This document shows positions 5,124 to 13,490 of a stretch of DNA of 15,261 bases, one piece after another (within the stretch, counting starts at the first letter, position 1; each line of letters begins with the position of its first letter). Made by a program: the position numbers and the translations under genes. This DNA comes from Pseudomonas sp. (GTDB lineage: Bacteria; Pseudomonadota; Gammaproteobacteria; Pseudomonadales; Pseudomonadaceae), in the NCBI GenBank assembly GCA_029240955.1, contig JARDZH010000015.1:1-15261 (forward strand), given 5' to 3'. Under the pieces are notes generated by a model. That model did no database searches. It saw nothing but the letters and a program-made list of their open reading frames with translations, and was not told the DNA's origin.

Positions 5124-7109
5124 ATGGCCGACCGTAGCGCCCGCCTGGACTTCATCCTGGCCCTGACCGACAAGGTCACTGCACCGTTGGGCAAGGTGAA
5201 AGCGGGTTTTTCCGATCTTACTGAGCAAAGCGAAAAGAACATCAAAACGATGGGCATGGGCTTGGCCGGTGTCACGGGTGCTTTCGTCGGCATCAACGAA
5301 TCGCTGCAGCCTGCGTTGGAAATGAACCGCGCCCTGGGCGAGGTCAAATCCTTGGGCGTGGCCGAGGACGCGCTCACGGCGTTGAATCAAAAATCTCTGG
5401 AGTTCTCGGTGGCCTATGGCGAGAACGCCCGGGATTTTGTCGCTTCGGCGTACAGCATCGAGGGCGCCATTAAAGGCCTGACCGGCAACCAGCTCGCCAC
5501 TTTCACGAACACCAGCAACCTGCTGGCCAAGGCCACCAAGTCCGATGCCGAAACCATGGGCGCCTATGTGGGCACCATGTACAACCTGTTCAAGGGCCAG
5601 GCGGACGCCATGGGCAAGGGCGAGTGGGTTGAAAAACTCGGCGGCCAGACCGCCCTCGCGGTACAGCTGTTCCGCACCGACGGCGCCCAGCTTAAGGACG
5701 CTTTCAAGGAAGTGGGGTCGATCGCGACCGCCGCCGGCGTGGACATCGCCGAACAGTTCGCGGTGATCGGCTCGCTGAGCAGCACCATGGAAGGCGGCGA
5801 TGCCGGCGGTCGCTACAAGGCGTTCTTCGAGAACCTGGGCGCCGCTTCCGAAAAGATGGGCATGACGTTCACCGACTCCAACGGCAAAGCGTTGCCCATG
5901 CTGCAGATCATGGAAAAGCTGCAGGGCAAACTCGGCGACCTGACCAGCGCGTCGGCCAGCGCCAAGCTGACGGAGGCGTTTGGCGGGGAGGGTGCGCAGG
6001 TGATCACGTCCCTGGCCAAGGACACCGATCGGCTGCGCAACGGCATGGACAAACTGGGCAAGGTGCGCGGCCTCGAGGACGCCGAGAAGATGGCTAAAGC
6101 CATGGTGGATCCGTGGCAACAATTCGGTGCGGCCGTCGAAGGGCTGCGCATTGCCTTCGGCCAGGCGCTGATCCCGATCCTGACGCCCCTGATGGCCAAG
6201 CTTTCCAGCATTGCCGGCACCATGACTCGCTGGACTCAAATGTTCCCCAACATCACCCGGGTGATCGGCATTGTCTCGCTGACGATCTTGGCGCTGATTG
6301 CCGTCATGTCATTGCTCACTTTTGCCGTCGGCGCCGGCCGCATGGCTTGGCTGGCGATGGTCACTGTCTGGAAAGTGGTGCAGATGATCAGCCTGCGGAC
6401 AACGGCGGTATTTCTTCTGCAGAAGCTGATGATGCTGACCTATATCACCGTTATCGCGTTGCTGACGGTGGGCTTAGGGCTGGTACGCGGAGCGATGCTT
6501 ATGTGGCAGGGCGCCATCTGGCTCGTTAACGCCGCGATGCTAGCCAACCCGGTCGTGTGGATCGTGATCGGCGTCATGGCCCTGGTCGCTGCTGTGATCG
6601 CCGCCGTTGTGTATTGGGACGAATGGACTGCCGCGCTGATGAACAGCGAGGCGTTCAAGTGGGTCAGCGATCAGCTCACCGCGCTGTCGGACTGGTTCAC
6701 GTCCATGGGCGGCTGGAGTGGCATGGCCAAGGCCGCTTGGGACGGCATCGTCGCGATCTTTCACAAGTCGATCAACAGCCTGATCGAGATGCTGAACAAG
6801 ATCCCCGGCGTCGACATCGAGACCAAGTTCGGCGCCATGCCTGAAGTGCCCGGTACCGACATTGGCGTCAACAACGTGGACGCCTCTGCAGCTGCGCAAA
6901 AAGCCCAGCAGACCATCAACGCGGCCATTCCAAGCCTGTCGCCAGCGCGGCCTAACGCCGTGCCGGCGGGCGGCCTGCTAACCAGCATTCAGAACAACAA
7001 CAGCAGCCAGAACAAGGGCACCCATGTGGAAACACTGAACATCAACACCGCCAAGCCCATGACCCCGCTGGAGCTTGAAAACATGATGAGCATGGCGGTG
7101 CCGGGATGA
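5124..7109 (+). CDS. T: Tail tape measure protein
   Basis: This 661-residue protein sets tail length and is later ejected with the DNA. It has the usual layout: a helical, charged N-terminal part, a long central region with small hydrophobic stretches, and several membrane-like segments between about residues 380 and 497 (for example IGIVSLTILALIAVMSLLTF and VVWIVIGVMALVAAVIAAVV). The C-terminal region is low-complexity and Asn/Ser/Pro-rich. It follows the chaperone frameshift gene, as expected. ATG 5124 has AGGA at 5115-5118. It is shorter than P2 gpT (about 815 residues). Its stop overlaps the next ATG by 4 bases. A long open minus-strand frame opposite its first half is a codon-bias shadow. 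Confidence 0.9.
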   Translation: MADRSARLDFILALTDKVTAPLGKVKAGFSDLTEQSEKNIKTMGMGLAGVTGAFVGINESLQPALEMNRALGEVKSLGVAEDALTALNQKSLEFSVAYGENARDFVASAYSIEGAIKGLTGNQLATFTNTSNLLAKATKSDAETMGAYVGTMYNLFKGQADAMGKGEWVEKLGGQTALAVQLFRTDGAQLKDAFKEVGSIATAAGVDIAEQFAVIGSLSSTMEGGDAGGRYKAFFENLGAASEKMGMTFTDSNGKALPMLQIMEKLQGKLGDLTSASASAKLTEAFGGEGAQVITSLAKDTDRLRNGMDKLGKVRGLEDAEKMAKAMVDPWQQFGAAVEGLRIAFGQALIPILTPLMAKLSSIAGTMTRWTQMFPNITRVIGIVSLTILALIAVMSLLTFAVGAGRMAWLAMVTVWKVVQMISLRTTAVFLLQKLMMLTYITVIALLTVGLGLVRGAMLMWQGAIWLVNAAMLANPVVWIVIGVMALVAAVIAAVVYWDEWTAALMNSEAFKWVSDQLTALSDWFTSMGGWSGMAKAAWDGIVAIFHKSINSLIEMLNKIPGVDIETKFGAMPEVPGTDIGVNNVDASAAAQKAQQTINAAIPSLSPARPNAVPAGGLLTSIQNNNSSQNKGTHVETLNINTAKPMTPLELENMMSMAVPG

Positions 7110-7423
7110 GCGAATACATCGACCTGCTGATCCACGAAAACGACCTGGTGCTCGATCCGTCCCGCCAGCCCGAACTGATCGATGACCGGGCCAGCATCGC
7201 CCAGGACATCGCTCACATGATCCGCGACAGCGGTCTGCTGGTGACGTTGGTGGCCGAGCGCAACCGTCTGAAACAGCGCGACTGCATTCAGCAATTGGAG
7301 CTGCTGGTCGAGGCGGACGAACGCCTCGTACCGGGTACCGCACTGATTACCCAGCTTGAGCCTGGGCAGTTCCTGGTGACGGCCACAACCCTGAAATTCG
7401 GCAGTATCGAGGTGACGTTGTGA
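7106..7423 (+). CDS. Baseplate protein of DUF2590 type (gpW/gp25-like position)
   Basis: This 105-residue protein (start MSEYIDLLIHENDLVLDPSR) looks like the DUF2590 family of HP1-like phages. It sits directly before baseplate J, where P2 has W and T4-type systems have a gp25-like wedge protein, so a baseplate wedge role is likely. Seen: RASIAQDIAHMIRDSGLLV and ERNRLKQRDCIQQLELLVEAD followed by a short beta-rich end, consistent with a gp25-like lysozyme-fold wedge subunit. That structural equivalence is inference. Both ends overlap neighbours by 4 bases (ATGA at 7106, GTGA at 7420). Confidence 0.75.
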   Translation: MSEYIDLLIHENDLVLDPSRQPELIDDRASIAQDIAHMIRDSGLLVTLVAERNRLKQRDCIQQLELLVEADERLVPGTALITQLEPGQFLVTATTLKFGSIEVTL

Positions 7424-8595
7424 GTGACGTGGATTTCAAACAGGCTCTGTCCGACGCCGGCATTCCGACCACTGAGGCTGGCCTCCGCCAGGCGTGGGAA
7501 GCGGAAGTACTCGCCCAGGGCAGCAAGCTGAGCAACACCAGCACCTGGTCGCCGTTCTGGCGGGTGGTCACCGCGTTGGTGACCAAACCCGTGCTGTGGA
7601 TCCTCGACTTTTTTGTCGCCACGGTACTGCCGAATTTCTTCGTCAAAACCGCCGTAGATGCTTGGCTCGACATGCTGGCCTGGGGGGTGAATGTCGAGCG
7701 CAAGGGCGCGACCAAAGCCAGCGGCCTGTTGCTGTTCACCCGGGTCGCCCCCGGCGGCGCGCTCGAGGTCGCGAAAGGCACGGTAGTGCAGTCCGCCGCG
7801 ATCAATGGCCACGTTTACCAGTTGGTGACCACTGCGGTCGGCACCTTCTCCGATGGACTGATGCAGCTGCTTGTTCCGGTCGAAGCGGTGGATGTCGGCA
7901 GCGGCTACAACCTGGCGCCCGGCTATTACGCCGTGTTGCCAGTGCCGATTCCAGGCATTGCCCAGGTCGTCAACGCTGACGGCTGGTTGACCACACCAGG
8001 CGCGGACAGGGAGCCCAACGACGAGCTGCGTCTGCGCGTGCGCAATCAGTTCTCGGCGGTCAACCAATGGCACACCGACGCGGTGTATCGAGCGATGATT
8101 TCCGCTTTCCCGGGCGTGCGTCCGGATGGCGTGTATTTCGAGCATGGCGCCCCACGTGGCCCGGGTAGTGCTAACGCCTTTGTGCTGTTCGATGCCGACG
8201 TGCCGGCAGCGACTTACCTGGAGCAAATCAATTCGCACATCCGGGACCAGGGCAACCATGGTCACGGTGACGATCTTCTAGTGATGGTCATGCCGGAAAC
8301 CCTGCACGCGTTGCGGGTGACCCTCTGGCCGCGCTCCACCCTGAGCGATGCCCAGCGGCAAACCCTGCAGGACGAAACCGCGCTGTTCATCCGGGCGGCG
8401 TTTCGCGAAAGCACCACCAGCGACTACCAGCCGACGCTGACTTATCCACAGTCGCGCTTTTCATTCAGCCGCCTGGGCGAAGAGCTGCACCAGCAATTCC
8501 CGGGGATCGAGTCGTTGCACTTCGACAACGACGACATCCTGTCAGAGCTGAACATCCCCCGGATCCAGAGTCTGGAGGTGCTGACCAATGATTAA
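7420..8595 (+). CDS. J: Baseplate assembly protein J-like
   Basis: This 391-residue protein matches the baseplate J family, which forms the wedge arms of contractile tails. Seen: an N-terminal helical segment with a hydrophobic stretch (VVTALVTKPVLWILDFFVA, around residues 45-65), a middle beta-rich part (GGALEVAKGTVVQSAAING), and the family hallmark around TTPGADREPNDELRLRVRNQ (about residues 191-210). The C-terminal part RLGEELHQQFPGIESLHF is typical of J. It starts with GTG at 7420 within the previous stop and ends 8 bases into the next gene. It is somewhat longer than P2 gpJ (302 residues), mostly in the N-terminal half. Confidence 0.88.
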   Translation: MSDVDFKQALSDAGIPTTEAGLRQAWEAEVLAQGSKLSNTSTWSPFWRVVTALVTKPVLWILDFFVATVLPNFFVKTAVDAWLDMLAWGVNVERKGATKASGLLLFTRVAPGGALEVAKGTVVQSAAINGHVYQLVTTAVGTFSDGLMQLLVPVEAVDVGSGYNLAPGYYAVLPVPIPGIAQVVNADGWLTTPGADREPNDELRLRVRNQFSAVNQWHTDAVYRAMISAFPGVRPDGVYFEHGAPRGPGSANAFVLFDADVPAATYLEQINSHIRDQGNHGHGDDLLVMVMPETLHALRVTLWPRSTLSDAQRQTLQDETALFIRAAFRESTTSDYQPTLTYPQSRFSFSRLGEELHQQFPGIESLHFDNDDILSELNIPRIQSLEVLTND

Positions 8596-9112
8596 GCTCG
8601 AGCTGAAATTCTGGTTGGCCGGTACCGAGCTGACCAAGCTCAAGGACGCCGCGCAGTCCTGGTGGGGCAAGGTCGAGGGTTGGTTGCGCTGGCCGCTACT
8701 GCAGCTGGACGCTGACACCTGCCATTTGACCATGCTCGATTTGCTGGCCTGGCAGCGCGACATCACCCGCTTCAAGGGTGAGCCCGAAAGCATGTACCGC
8801 TTGCGCGTGAAGTTCGCCTTCATCAACGCGGTCGACGCCGGCAGCACCGCCGGGATGAAACGCATCCTGCAGCGCCTGGGCGTCGGCTACATCGAGATTG
8901 AGGAGCGCATGCCCGATCGGGATTGGGACGTCGTGCTGCTGCGTTTCTCCGACACCCAGCTATCACAGAACCCGGAACTGCTGCGGGTTTTGATTCAGCA
9001 ATACGGCCGCACATGCCGCCGTTATGACTTCGTGACCATCACGCCGGTGCCGTTTCGCATCGCTCTGGTCGACTTCAACGACGACCAGCAAACGCTGGTC
9101 GCCAGTCTTTAG
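8588..9112 (+). CDS. I: Phage tail protein I-like (baseplate)
   Basis: This 174-residue protein fits the P2 gpI position, directly after J and before the tail fibre, where it joins the wedge to the fibre. Visible features: KFWLAGTELTKLKDAAQSWW, LTMLDLLAWQRDITRFKGEP and RLRVKFAFINAVDAGSTAGM, which match the helical gpI pattern of a tryptophan-rich N-terminus followed by R-x-R-V. Sequence similarity to P2 gpI itself is not obvious by eye, so the call rests on the pattern and gene order. ATG 8588 overlaps the J stop by 8 bases. The fibre gene follows with GGAG at 9112-9115. Confidence 0.75.
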   Translation: MIKLELKFWLAGTELTKLKDAAQSWWGKVEGWLRWPLLQLDADTCHLTMLDLLAWQRDITRFKGEPESMYRLRVKFAFINAVDAGSTAGMKRILQRLGVGYIEIEERMPDRDWDVVLLRFSDTQLSQNPELLRVLIQQYGRTCRRYDFVTITPVPFRIALVDFNDDQQTLVASL

Positions 9113-9120
9113 GAGCCCCC

Positions 9121-10710
9121 ATGGGAGCCAATATTACCCTTGCGGGTGAAAGCCTGATCGCGCAGAAGCACGCCGCCCAGTTGGGCCTCGATGTCACGCG
9201 CTTTATTTTTGCCAACGTGCCCGGGCTTGACCCGAGCGGGCCGGTGGATCGCGCCGCGTCGAAACCTGCCGCCGCGCAGATCGTTCACGTTTACGACATT
9301 CCCAAGGAAAACGCCGGCTACGTGAACCCCAACCAGGTGGTCTACAGCTCGCAGATCGGCTCCGACGTCGGCGACTGGGACTTCAACTGGATCGGGCTCG
9401 AGACGGCCGAGGGTGTGCTGTTCGCCGTGGCCTATGTGCCGCTGCAGATCAAACGTCGCAACATTCCACCGCTGCAGATCGGCAACAACCTGACGCGAAA
9501 CTTTCTGGTGGCGTTCGACGGCGCCCAGGCGCTGACCGGCATCACGATCGATGCCAGCACCTGGCAGCACGACTTTACCGTGCGCTTGGCCGGCATCGAT
9601 GAGCGTGAGCGATTGAGCAACCGCGACGTCTTTGGCCGTGCGTGCTTCTTCGGCGCCTCGCTGCAGTTGGTGAAGGTCGGCAGCGCTTACCAGCTGCAAC
9701 CGGGTAGCGCCTACATCGAAGGCATTCGCCTCGTGCGCTCTGCCGCGCTTGCGGTAGTGCCGCCGGCATTCCCCACCACCGCGTGGCTGGACGTCTCCCT
9801 GCAGCGCGAACTCAGCGATGTCGTGGCCAGCTGGAACGTGGTGTTTGCCGCCGATCGCCCTGACTACACCGACAGCGCCGGGGTACGCCATTACTGCGTG
9901 GCTCTGGCGGATTTGCCGAACGCCGGCACCGTCACCGATCGCCGAAGTGTCGAGCTGATCGACGGGCCGCTGGTGAAGCATTTCGCGGCGCGCACGGGTG
10001 ATTACGAATACTTGCGCGCACGGGCGACCACCAAAGAAGACGTGGACCTGGGCAACCTGCCGAACGCCAAGAGCGACGATCCCAGCACCAACAGTAGCGA
10101 GATTCTGGCTACGACGGCGGCACTCAACAGACTCCAGCAACAGGTCGGTGAATCGTTAACGGGCATGGTGGCTTCGTTCGCGATGAGTACAGCGCCAACT
10201 GGCTGGCTCAAGTGCAACGGCGCCGTGGTGTCGCGCACGACCTTTGCCAGCCTCTTTGCGCGTATCGGTACGGTGTTTGGGGCCGGTGACGGCACCAGTA
10301 CGTTCGGCGTACCTGATCTGCGTGGCCTGTTTCTTCGCGGCCTGGACGATGGACGCGGTATCGATGCCGCTCGGGTACTTGGCGCTTATCAAGAAATGAT
10401 GCATCAGTCCCACACTCACACTGCGTCGGCCGGTGCAGATGGTAATCACATCCACGGCGCGTGGACTGATTCGCAAGGGGCGCACACCCACGCGACTGCA
10501 GGTGCGCCCGGTATTGGTCAAGGTGCGCCCGGCGTCAACTCGGTGCAACAGTCGAGCGGTGCGCATGAAACTGCATGGGCTGGAGCCCACTCGCACAACG
10601 TAGGTATGAACGGCAGCGGAAACCACTCTCACGCGATCACCGTTAATGCTGCCGGCGCCGCCGAAACGCGGCCAAAGAACATCGCCCTTCTTTTCTGCAT
10701 CAAGTATTGA
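9121..10710 (+). CDS. Tail fibre, collar-type, with C-terminal HxH array
   Basis: This 529-residue tail fibre should bind the cell surface and set host range. Residues 1 to about 165 form the tail-proximal attachment domain of the phage tail-collar fibre type. About 301-320 holds a linker motif, ATTKEDVDLGNLPNAKSDD, common in fibres. At 361-401 lies a collar domain (GWLKCNGAVVSRTTFASLF, then VPDLRGLFLRGLD). The C-terminus has five HxH motifs (His431/433, 443/445, 455/457, 490/492, 502/504), like the metal-binding needle regions of some long tail fibres, and ends ETRPKNIALLFCIKY as collar proteins do. ATG 9121 has GGAG at 9112-9115. The next gene is its chaperone. Confidence 0.88.
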   Translation: MGANITLAGESLIAQKHAAQLGLDVTRFIFANVPGLDPSGPVDRAASKPAAAQIVHVYDIPKENAGYVNPNQVVYSSQIGSDVGDWDFNWIGLETAEGVLFAVAYVPLQIKRRNIPPLQIGNNLTRNFLVAFDGAQALTGITIDASTWQHDFTVRLAGIDERERLSNRDVFGRACFFGASLQLVKVGSAYQLQPGSAYIEGIRLVRSAALAVVPPAFPTTAWLDVSLQRELSDVVASWNVVFAADRPDYTDSAGVRHYCVALADLPNAGTVTDRRSVELIDGPLVKHFAARTGDYEYLRARATTKEDVDLGNLPNAKSDDPSTNSSEILATTAALNRLQQQVGESLTGMVASFAMSTAPTGWLKCNGAVVSRTTFASLFARIGTVFGAGDGTSTFGVPDLRGLFLRGLDDGRGIDAARVLGAYQEMMHQSHTHTASAGADGNHIHGAWTDSQGAHTHATAGAPGIGQGAPGVNSVQQSSGAHETAWAGAHSHNVGMNGSGNHSHAITVNAAGAAETRPKNIALLFCIKY

Positions 10711-10718
10711 GAATGCGC

Positions 10719-11426
10719 ATGACCAAGAAACTTGTTTATCAGACCGACCACCTGGGGATGTTCATTGGTACCACTGAGGCTGACGAATCGCCTCTTGAGC
10801 CTGGTGTGTACCTGATCCCCGGCGGCTGCGTTGAAACACCCCCACCTGCGGCTCCCGAACATCAAGTTGCTTGCTGGAACGGCGAGAATTGGCAACTGGT
10901 GGACTACTTGGGTGGCGTGGTGGTTTACAGCACGGTGTCCGGCGAGCCCCGAACCTTGGAAGGGTTTGAGCGGATACCGTCCGGATACACCATGAAAAAG
11001 CCCGGGCCGAATCAGGTCTGGAAAAACGGCGCTTGGGTGGATGACATCGACGCAGTGTTGACTGCACTGCAGCGCCAAAAACTGCTGATGATCGAAGAGG
11101 ACTACACGGCTTTTATCGCCGGTGGCTTCAACTCCAAGGCTTTGGGGGAGGTGCACCGTTATAGCAGTGCCATTGATGACCAGGTGGACCTCAATGGCCA
11201 GGTGCTGCTGGGCGTGGACGACGTTTATCCATGTTGGGACGCCGAACAGGTGAAGGCATTCCGACCGCACACCATCGCCCAGTTGCAGCGCGTCAGTCAG
11301 GATCTGGTGCGTTTCAAGCAGGGTGCTCAGCAGCACGCGGACAGCTTGCGTGAAACCTTGGACAAAGCTCAGCAAAGCAAAGATCTCAAGATGATGAAAG
11401 CCGTCACCTGGAAGCTTTCGGCATGA
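10719..11426 (+). CDS. Tail fibre assembly chaperone
   Basis: This 235-residue protein follows the fibre gene and would help fold or trimerise it. The N-terminal half has the fibre-assembly pattern: YQTDHLGMFIGTTEADESPL, then EPGVYLIPGGCVETPPP, and NQVWKNGAWV near residues 100-110. The C-terminal half, from about ALQRQKLLMIEEDYTAFIAG, is helical and resembles DUF4376-type tails of such chaperones. Possible starts are TTG 10707, ATG 10713 and ATG 10719. I chose ATG 10719 because GAG at 10709-10711 is well spaced only for it. The stop overlaps the following ATG. Confidence 0.8.
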   Translation: MTKKLVYQTDHLGMFIGTTEADESPLEPGVYLIPGGCVETPPPAAPEHQVACWNGENWQLVDYLGGVVVYSTVSGEPRTLEGFERIPSGYTMKKPGPNQVWKNGAWVDDIDAVLTALQRQKLLMIEEDYTAFIAGGFNSKALGEVHRYSSAIDDQVDLNGQVLLGVDDVYPCWDAEQVKAFRPHTIAQLQRVSQDLVRFKQGAQQHADSLRETLDKAQQSKDLKMMKAVTWKLSA

Positions 11427-12262
11427 CCTGGTCACCGGTGACCATGCGCTGGCCAGAACAAGCCACGCAATGGATGGAAGGACTGAGCGCGGCTCAGGAT
11501 CTGGCCGGCGGAGAGCTGGCCAGCACTGCGTTACGTCTGGCCAGCCTCGACGGCATGACCAGCACGAACCCAGGGCCAGTCGGTGACGCGGCGAAAGGCG
11601 CGATCGCCGCCGGCCGTGCAGCGATGGCGGGGCAGTTAGGTGAGGCGCCGGCGTGCCTGGTGGTGACACCGTTCCAGAGCGGCATTGGCCAGGGACGCGG
11701 CAATCAGCGTTTTCTGTCTGCGCCGAATCTGCTGCAGCAGTTGGCCGGCAAACTGATCGACGCCACAGATACTGGTCGGCCGACTGAACCGCAGTACGCG
11801 CTGTCATTGATGTTCCTTGGCACCAATTACGCCCAGTTGGCCGCCACGCTGTCGCGCTTCAATGCGCTGCTACCGATTCCCGACCTGGTGCGGACAGAAC
11901 GCCGCGCCACGCATCTGTCGACACTGGAGACGGACCAATCGATGTCCGGCCAACTGGCGGTGCTTGAGAGCTACGCGGCGGACAGTTCGCCGATGGCCGA
12001 TCTGGCAGCGCTGGCCACACGCAAAGCAGCGCAGCAGCAGGGTCGGGATCAACAGCTTAATGACCTCAAGGCGCTGTTGGCCGAAGGCTCGGCCGACACC
12101 ACCATGCGCGCACGGCTGATCGGCCCGGGCGATGTCAATGAACTGCGCCGCTCGCTGCTCGAGGGCGAAGCACCAGGTCATGAGTGGGTGCTGTCCGCCG
12201 GCGTGCTGCTATTGGGGTCGCTGGAAGGCTTGAGCTTCGTGCGGGAGCTGGTCGGCCTATGA
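11423..12262 (+). CDS. Unrecognised phage structural protein, 279 residues
   Basis: I do not recognise this family. The protein starts MTWSPVTMRWPEQATQWMEG, is Ala/Leu-rich and looks mostly helical, with an Ala/Gly stretch (KGAIAAGRAAMAGQLGE) and a middle part around RFLSAPNLLQQLAGKLIDAT. It has no signal peptide and no convincing membrane segment. It is coupled by ATGA overlaps to both the fibre chaperone and the next baseplate-type gene. It lies between the fibre and hub genes, where P2 has other functions. A role in hub/baseplate assembly, or as a chaperone or plug, is possible from position only. No catalytic motif is visible. Confidence 0.75.
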   Translation: MTWSPVTMRWPEQATQWMEGLSAAQDLAGGELASTALRLASLDGMTSTNPGPVGDAAKGAIAAGRAAMAGQLGEAPACLVVTPFQSGIGQGRGNQRFLSAPNLLQQLAGKLIDATDTGRPTEPQYALSLMFLGTNYAQLAATLSRFNALLPIPDLVRTERRATHLSTLETDQSMSGQLAVLESYAADSSPMADLAALATRKAAQQQGRDQQLNDLKALLAEGSADTTMRARLIGPGDVNELRRSLLEGEAPGHEWVLSAGVLLLGSLEGLSFVRELVGL

Positions 12263-12801
12263 CGTTATTACTCGACGGCGAGCAGGTCCTGGGCAAACGG
12301 ATGAAGATCACCGCCAACCTGCGCATCGAAGCCGATGACATGTCTGGCCAAACCAGCAACACCGAGACTGCCCATAAGGGCTTCAAGCCGAAAACCCTAG
12401 CGGTGTCGCTGATGATCCCCTTCGTTGATGCGGTGCAGATGCGCACGATCATGCGTCTGGCCGAGGCCACTGCCGGCGGTGGCCAGCTCAAGATGTACCG
12501 GATCGTCAACGATACCGCCGCAGCGTTCGGCATTCGTGAGGTGCAGTTTTCGGACGGCGTCAGCGCCCGGGAAGACGACACGCTGGCCGCTTGGCTCGTC
12601 CAGTTCACACTGTCGGAAAAAGCCTCGAACCCTGAGAAGGTAGAACAGCGACGGGCAGCGAACGGCGTCAGCGCGCAATCAGCACCCGGCCAGGCAGTTG
12701 GTGGAACGAACGCCGAAGGCAAGTCTGGGGAAGGTCAGGAATTGAGCGGCTTTGAGAAAACCCTCAAGAAGCTGGACGACTACCTGGCGCCCAAAACATG
12801 A
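12259..12801 (+). CDS. Probable baseplate protein preceding the hub, 180 residues
   Basis: The first 120 or so residues look beta-rich and compact (MKITANLRIEADDMSGQTSN, KTLAVSLMIPFVDAVQMRTI, QLKMYRIVNDTAAAFGIREV). The last 60 are a polar, low-complexity tail ending in a short helix (GFEKTLKKLDDYLAP). The first part resembles small baseplate-plug or DNA-circularisation-like proteins that link tube and hub, a resemblance by eye only. ATG 12259 overlaps the upstream stop; its own stop overlaps the hub ATG. It sits just before the gpD-like gene, where P2 carries the LysM-type gpX, but no LysM motif is visible here. Confidence 0.7.
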   Translation: MTLLLDGEQVLGKRMKITANLRIEADDMSGQTSNTETAHKGFKPKTLAVSLMIPFVDAVQMRTIMRLAEATAGGGQLKMYRIVNDTAAAFGIREVQFSDGVSAREDDTLAAWLVQFTLSEKASNPEKVEQRRAANGVSAQSAPGQAVGGTNAEGKSGEGQELSGFEKTLKKLDDYLAPKT

Positions 12802-13490
12802 AGCTGCATAAGGTTTTGACGATCGCCGGCCAGGTCTACCCGCTGAGCAAAGATGAAGTGCGCCTGGACATCAAAAGCCCTGGCCGTGCGACGTTCACGG
12901 TGCAGGCCGGTGAATCCTTGAAAGGGCTGGTGACGCTGGATATCGGCTACAACGAGCGCACGCTGCAGCGTCACTTCCTGGGCTACGTCGAACGGTCGAC
13001 CGCCGCCAACAGCACCCAGCAACTGGTGGCTTGCCGTGAATTGTCCTCGATCCTGGCCAACCCGTTGCCGCTGAACCTGCGTCACGTCGACCTGCAGGCG
13101 GTGCTGGCCGAGATCAGCGATAAAACCGGGCTGGGCTTTCGGGTTCCGGACAAGGCTTATGCCAAGGTCAAAGCGCCGTATTTCTACAGCCTGGCGGCGG
13201 GCTATTTGGCGATGGACAGTCTGGCCAACGTCTTCAACATCCCCGACTTCATCTGGCAGCAGCAGGGCGACGGCGAAGTGTTTGTGGGCAGTTGGGCCGA
13301 CAGCTTCTTCGGTACCCGCACTGCGCTGCAGCTGCCGGTCGAACTGTTCGACGGCTACCAGGGCAATCAAAGCGCAGTGATCGCGCCCCTTCCGGGGCTT
13401 CGACCAGGCGCAACCATCAACCAGGGCGAACGGATCACAAGCGTGACACTCGCCGGCAATCAAATGGCGATCAAATGGACGACGCAATAA
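12798..13490 (+). CDS. D: Baseplate hub protein, short gpD-like
   Basis: This 230-residue protein has hub-like features: FTVQAGESLKGLVTLDIGYN (a beta-barrel-type start), RHFLGYVERSTAANSTQQLV, and a middle part FRVPDKAYAKVKAPYFYSLA with the aromatic/hydrophobic pattern of phage late control D proteins. P2 gpD is about 387 residues; this protein is much shorter, so it represents the core hub barrels without a full C-terminal region. Gene order supports the call, since a hub is expected right before the spike. ATG 12798 overlaps the previous stop as ATGA. Its last 16 bases overlap the spike gene. Confidence 0.75.
   Translation: MKLHKVLTIAGQVYPLSKDEVRLDIKSPGRATFTVQAGESLKGLVTLDIGYNERTLQRHFLGYVERSTAANSTQQLVACRELSSILANPLPLNLRHVDLQAVLAEISDKTGLGFRVPDKAYAKVKAPYFYSLAAGYLAMDSLANVFNIPDFIWQQQGDGEVFVGSWADSFFGTRTALQLPVELFDGYQGNQSAVIAPLPGLRPGATINQGERITSVTLAGNQMAIKWTTQ

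Noticed and set aside
4812..6239. 475-residue open frame on the minus strand opposite the chaperone and tape measure genes
   Set aside because: It is antisense to two well supported genes, is full of His/Gly/Arg typical of reversed GC-rich codons, and has no recognisable domain. Same reasoning for the minus-strand frames at 9109-10140, 10629-11807 and 12780-13751.
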